This document shows positions 6,962-9,943 of a DNA stretch of 9,943 nt, one piece after another. The position numbers and the translations under genes are program-made. How positions within the stretch are numbered: the first letter of the stretch is position 1; each line of letters starts with the position of its first letter. A model generated the notes under the pieces. The model was not told the DNA's origin. It saw nothing but the letters and a program-made list of their open reading frames with translations, and made no database searches. Origin of the DNA: Bacteroidota bacterium (lineage in GTDB: Bacteria > Bacteroidota > Bacteroidia > Bacteroidales > PUMT01); NCBI GenBank assembly GCA_003567115.1, contig PXAP01000048.1, positions 1 to 9,943 of the forward strand, read 5' to 3'.

Positions 6962-7628
6962 GGCTATTGCGGCTTATTATCTGGAGCGCGGGCATGCCGT
7001 CTACGGAATAAACAGAAGTATTAACCGTGATCTTGAAAAATATACGGAATTTTATTTTCTGAAGCAGGATCTTTCACTCTTTGATGAAATGGAAAAAACC
7101 ATTCCCCCCTTCCTTGAAAAAGCGGGAGAGCTGGATCTGGCCATCCTTAATGCAGGTATCCTGCCCGAAATAAAAGATATGAAAGAGTGTAGTCTTGAAG
7201 AGATGTACAGGGTAATGGATGTGAACCTGTGGTCCAACAAGGTCCTTATTGACCTGATGTTTGCAAATCTGAAAACCATCCGGCAGATTGCTGCAGTTTC
7301 GTCGGGAGCATCGGTATACGGTAACCGGGGATGGAATGCCTATTCTATATCAAAGGCCGCACTGAACATGCTTATTAAGCTGTATTCACAGGAACAGCCC
7401 GGCACACATTTCTGTTCCATTGCACCGGGACTGATAGATACCAAAATGCAGGAATACATTTACTCACTTCCCGGTGACAGGCGTTTCCCATCCATTGACA
7501 GACTGAAAAATGCAAGGAGCAGCGGTCAGATGCCAAAACCCGAAGAAGCAGCGAAAACGCTGGCACAGGCCCTCGAAAAAGTTTCAGGTCAAAAAAGCGG
7601 CAGTTTTGTGGATGTAAGGGAGATGTAA
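6918..7628 (+). CDS. Short-chain dehydrogenase/reductase, sepiapterin/benzil reductase-like
   Basis: This is a complete classical SDR of 236 residues. The cofactor motif TGTGKGLG spans 7-14, with NAG at 78-80 (LAILNAGIL), Asn103 in MDVNLWSN, catalytic Ser129, and Tyr142/Lys146 (YSISK). APGLIDTKM (169-177) is the usual PG segment. The lack of an acidic residue at the end of beta-2 (GINRSINRD, with Arg33) suggests NADP(H) preference. The short C-terminus ending in SGSFVDVREM resembles the sepiapterin reductase/benzil reductase group rather than the VDGG-ending ketoacyl reductases such as the gene at 2077-2847. It stands alone on the + strand, divergent from the catabolic run and convergent with the universal stress gene (38 bases between stops, no clear terminator). 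Start at 6918 is chosen because the Rossmann strand begins at residue 3. The physiological substrate is unknown. Confidence 0.9.
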   Translation: MDRILITGTGKGLGGAIAAYYLERGHAVYGINRSINRDLEKYTEFYFLKQDLSLFDEMEKTIPPFLEKAGELDLAILNAGILPEIKDMKECSLEEMYRVMDVNLWSNKVLIDLMFANLKTIRQIAAVSSGASVYGNRGWNAYSISKAALNMLIKLYSQEQPGTHFCSIAPGLIDTKMQEYIYSLPGDRRFPSIDRLKNARSSGQMPKPEEAAKTLAQALEKVSGQKSGSFVDVREM

Positions 7629-7666
7629 TTCTGTAATTTGAATACCGGAACTTTAAAAAATTAACC

Positions 7667-8527
7667 TTATTTATCCCTTTTTTCATTATATATAAGCACC
7701 GGTAATTGTGTTTTCCGGGCTATCTTTTCTGACCGGCTTCCATGAAAAAGTCTGTCGATAAATCCCCGGTTTTCCCGTAGCAGCACAATAAGATCGGCAT
7801 TCATCATAAGTGCAAAATTATGAAGTTCATCAACAAGGGGCTCTCCTTTTTTTTCGGGCAGTACTTTGACTGAAATCATCTCGTAGCCGGTCTCCTTTTT
7901 TATCATTTCGGCAAAACCTTCTCCTTCGACCTTTGCTTCAAAATCATCACTTTCAGAAACATGAACAGCCGTGATGCTGGCCGTGAACTTCGAAGCAAAA
8001 CCTGCAAGCATTTTTAGATTTGGTATATCCTCCTTATGGTAATCGGTAGCATATAATATTTCTGAAAAAGGTCTGTAGGCAATTCCTTCAGGAACCACCC
8101 ACACCGGGCATTCTATCTTTTTTATTATGTTTACACTGCTTGAATCATCAAATATTGAATGCTCCTTCGGACCGTTCAGCATTACAGTATCAACCATTTT
8201 GCATGAGCAGTATTCCTGCAAAATATCGGCAGTGTAGCCAATTTCAATCTTATAATCAAGCAGGGGAAGATCCGGATCCGATGCGTTAATCTTAGTTATT
8301 TGAAGATCAAAATGATGCTTGTTATTTTCAACTTCCCTTTCAGTTTCCTGCTGATTTACAGCAGCTGCTGCCCTTAGGGTTCCGGGCATACCGAGTGGAT
8401 AGTCTGCCGGAGTGTGAACATGCAGATAATTAACGTTCAGGTTCATATCCCTTGCAATATGAGCTGCATAGGTCATGAACAAGTGAGACTTCGCGGGTGA
8501 TGCTACATAAACCAGTAAATCTTTCAT
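7667..8527 (-). CDS. Tandem-domain universal stress protein (UspA family)
   Basis: This 286-residue cytoplasmic protein has two UspA folds: domain 1 at about residues 2-146 (MKDLLVYVASPAKSHLFMTYAAHIA to CPVWVVPEG) and domain 2 at about 155-281 (FSEILYATDYH to LPVLIYNEK). Domain 2 keeps the end of the nucleotide motif, FHGSRSEKIARKTQLPVLI (261-279). The two earlier glycines of the ATP-binding G-x2-G-x9-G(S/T) signature are replaced (Leu250 and Asn253 when aligned on Gly263-Ser264). Domain 1 has no recognisable form of the motif. Members respond to starvation, redox or osmotic stress. It lies downstream of the trehalose-phosphate synthase gene on the same strand with a 214-base gap, so it may have its own promoter. 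The pairing with trehalose metabolism fits an osmotic or general stress locus. ATP binding is doubtful from the motif. Confidence 0.88.
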   Translation of the reverse strand: MKDLLVYVASPAKSHLFMTYAAHIARDMNLNVNYLHVHTPADYPLGMPGTLRAAAAVNQQETEREVENNKHHFDLQITKINASDPDLPLLDYKIEIGYTADILQEYCSCKMVDTVMLNGPKEHSIFDDSSSVNIIKKIECPVWVVPEGIAYRPFSEILYATDYHKEDIPNLKMLAGFASKFTASITAVHVSESDDFEAKVEGEGFAEMIKKETGYEMISVKVLPEKKGEPLVDELHNFALMMNADLIVLLRENRGFIDRLFHGSRSEKIARKTQLPVLIYNEKRDK

Positions 8528-8554
8528 AACAGTTCATATTTTAAAAATAAATTA

Positions 8555-8713
8555 TTGACAATGACCGGTCGGTAAAACATTTAGCTGTAAAAGGGGTTTC
8601 ATGAAAATGTTGTTAACGGATTCAAATAACCATTGGTTGACAATGAGTGATTTATCTTATAACAGGGATTAATTCTACAGTTTTAATATGCCCCATCCGG
8701 ATATTCACCGGTC
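8555..8713. repeat. Repeated short motifs upstream of the universal stress gene
   Basis: The 214-base gap between the trehalose-phosphate gene and the universal stress gene holds two copies of TTGACAATGA (8555-8564 and 8637-8646), 82 bases apart. It also holds two copies of ACCGGTC (8564-8570, part of the palindrome GACCGGTC at 8563-8570, and 8707-8713). In addition there is an imperfect palindrome AACCA-T-TGGTT at 8628-8638, next to the second TTGACAATGA. The first TTGACAATGA abuts the GACCGGTC palindrome. These are plausible regulator sites for the universal stress gene (start 8527), but no known consensus is recognised. Confidence 0.35.
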
Positions 8714-8741
8714 AGTTAATCAAATTGCTATATATCAACTA

Positions 8742-9943
8742 TCATGCCAGCATCTGCAGCAGCTTTAAAACTTCCTGCTGACTTTCAATAATATACCGGG
8801 CATCGGTTTGTTTCATCCCGGCCTTTATGGAATATGCATCATCCGGCAAAGCCTGGAAGAGGAGCTCATCACTCCAGCCCGCACCAATTGCAAGTATAAA
8901 ATCATAATCCTTCTTATTGAGCCAGTGCATTGCCAGATCGCCTTTGTTTATAGCCGAATCACTCATCTCTATTACCTTGTTTCCATGAAATATCTGAATA
9001 TCATTATTTGCAGTAATACTGATCAGGTGATCAGTCAGCTCTTGCGCGATAAAAGAGGATTGTTCAATATCCGATTTATGGTAATGCCAGCTCAGGGAAT
9101 AATCCTTTTCCTGTATCACCGATCCGGGAAGACGGTCGGTATATATTTCCAGTATAGGCAAAATATCCCTCTTCCATTCACCGGAAAGAGGTTTAAGCTG
9201 AGTCCACTCACCGGCATTTGATTCCCTGATCCAGGTACCGTGTTCGGCGGTAAGATTGACAGGCAGTTTACCGAGCCATGCGTCAAGGTCTACCCTGCTC
9301 CTGCCGCTTAATATAACTATATCAGTACCGGCCCTCTCATTAATTTTTTTCAGAAGATTCAACAGTCTGTCAGATGGCCGGGCTGATCTGGGATCATCAC
9401 TCAACGGAACCAGGGTGCCGTCATAATTTACAATTATTATTTTATTTGATGCTGTTTTATAATCCCTTATAATATTATTAATTATTTCGTCTGCCAGATA
9501 TTTATTTCTGAAAGCGTAATTTGAAACTTCCCTGATATCAATAAGTGAACCCACGAATTCAGTAGCCCATCTGGTTACATTATACCTTTCGAGGCGGGCC
9601 TGCATCGCCTCATTTCTTTTTATCTGCTCTTCAACAGGCATATTCAGTGCCTCCTCTATCGCCCCGGCTATTTCATCAATACTGTTGGAGTTAATTATAA
9701 TACTCTCGCTAAGCTCCTTGGATGCTCCTGTAAATTCACTCAAAATTAAAACACCTTTTTTATCATTGCGGGAGGCAACATACTCCTTGGCAACAAGATT
9801 CATTCCGTCACGCAGGGGTGTCAGGAGAGCAACATCGCTCATCCTGAACATGGATATCAGGATTTCATGTGGCAATGATTTATACTGATAAACAACCGGC
9901 ACCCAGTTCAGGGTTCCGTATGCCCCGTTTATATTGCCGACTA
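8742..9943 (-). CDS. Trehalose-6-phosphate synthase with fused, degenerate phosphatase domain (C-terminal part)
   Basis: The gene runs off the right edge; the frame stays open to the end (INGAYGTLNWVPVVYQY near 9931-9881), so the GTG at 9902 is not the start. The visible part has the last quarter of a GT20 synthase, which makes trehalose-6-phosphate from nucleotide-glucose and glucose-6-phosphate. The nucleotide-sugar motif is LRDGMNLVAKEYVAS. A trehalose-phosphatase-like HAD domain follows from about base 9450 to the stop at 8742. Motif II (ILSGR) and the motif III Lys (INKGD) are kept. Motif I reads VNYDGTL where active enzymes have D-Y-D-G-T: the nucleophile Asp is Asn (codon AAT, 9428-9426). 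Motif IV reads IGAGWSDE where active enzymes have G-D-D-x-T-D-E (codons at 8882-8877). The domain is therefore probably unable to dephosphorylate trehalose-6-phosphate, although its fold looks intact with no frameshift. It is the full bifunctional type by architecture (OtsA-OtsB like). A universal stress gene follows downstream. Confidence 0.9.
   Translation of the reverse strand, partial: VGNINGAYGTLNWVPVVYQYKSLPHEILISMFRMSDVALLTPLRDGMNLVAKEYVASRNDKKGVLILSEFTGASKELSESIIINSNSIDEIAGAIEEALNMPVEEQIKRNEAMQARLERYNVTRWATEFVGSLIDIREVSNYAFRNKYLADEIINNIIRDYKTASNKIIIVNYDGTLVPLSDDPRSARPSDRLLNLLKKINERAGTDIVILSGRSRVDLDAWLGKLPVNLTAEHGTWIRESNAGEWTQLKPLSGEWKRDILPILEIYTDRLPGSVIQEKDYSLSWHYHKSDIEQSSFIAQELTDHLISITANNDIQIFHGNKVIEMSDSAINKGDLAMHWLNKKDYDFILAIGAGWSDELLFQALPDDAYSIKAGMKQTDARYIIESQQEVLKLLQMLA

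Noticed and set aside
7629..7704. TACCGG (7643-7648) and CCGGTA (7699-7704) as a shared bidirectional terminator between the convergent SDR and universal stress genes
   Set aside because: The loop is about 50 bases, one arm lies inside the stress gene, and there is no adjacent T-run on either side.
8808..9221. 137-residue + strand reading frame antisense to the trehalose-phosphate gene
   Set aside because: It is entirely antisense to a well-conserved domain, with no family resemblance and low-complexity composition typical of a shadow frame.
8742..9902. GTG at 9902 as the true start of the trehalose-phosphate gene
   Set aside because: The frame continues to the window edge and encodes conserved GT20 sequence (NGAYGTLNW), so the gene is only cut by the window boundary.

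Overview
The window looks like a chromosomal segment of a Bacteroidota bacterium, probably a free-living or gut polysaccharide degrader. The evidence is indirect: moderate GC, start codons without Shine-Dalgarno sequences but with A/T-rich upstream bases, cytoplasmic GH88/Gfo-Idh/TIM-barrel sugar genes typical of Bacteroidota carbohydrate loci, and a fused GT20-HAD trehalose-phosphate protein. No rRNA, tRNA, CRISPR array, transposase or phage gene is visible. Genus cannot be assigned from this sequence.

Layout, left to right. (1) The 3' end of a sugar phosphate isomerase/epimerase gene on the + strand (1-386) is followed by a good intrinsic terminator (442-490). (2) A minus-strand run of five genes reads from 6614 down to 521: a TIM-barrel sugar isomerase/epimerase, a Gfo/Idh/MocA oxidoreductase, a GH88 unsaturated-uronyl hydrolase, a short-chain dehydrogenase close to the PRK12745 group, and an SLC13/DASS sodium:anion symporter. 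Gaps between these genes are 71, 180, 129 and about 44 bases. (3) A 303-base divergent intergenic region (6615-6917) contains a nested 46-base dyad element and an imperfect 64-base-period tandem copy of the start of the next gene. (4) A lone + strand short-chain dehydrogenase (6918-7628) follows. (5) Two minus-strand stress-type genes close the window: a tandem-domain universal stress protein (7667-8527), and upstream of it a trehalose-6-phosphate synthase/phosphatase fusion (8742 to beyond 9943).

The five-gene run reads as a cytoplasmic catabolic module for an acidic (uronate-containing) sugar. GH88 would release an unsaturated or oxidised uronic acid, the two NAD(P)-dependent dehydrogenases and the TIM-barrel enzyme would interconvert keto and hydroxy forms, and SLC13 would move a small carboxylate or other anion across the inner membrane. 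The exact substrate cannot be read from the sequence. None of the classical KduI/KdgK/KdgA enzymes is present in the window.

The most notable single observation is that the phosphatase half of the trehalose-6-phosphate synthase/phosphatase fusion has lost its catalytic nucleophile (Asp to Asn in the DxDGT motif) and both metal-binding Asp of the GDD motif (now Gly-Ala-Gly). It is therefore probably a pseudophosphatase. The other unexplained structures are the dyad element, the tandem start-region duplication with a 16-codon upstream reading frame, and repeated short motifs upstream of the universal stress gene.
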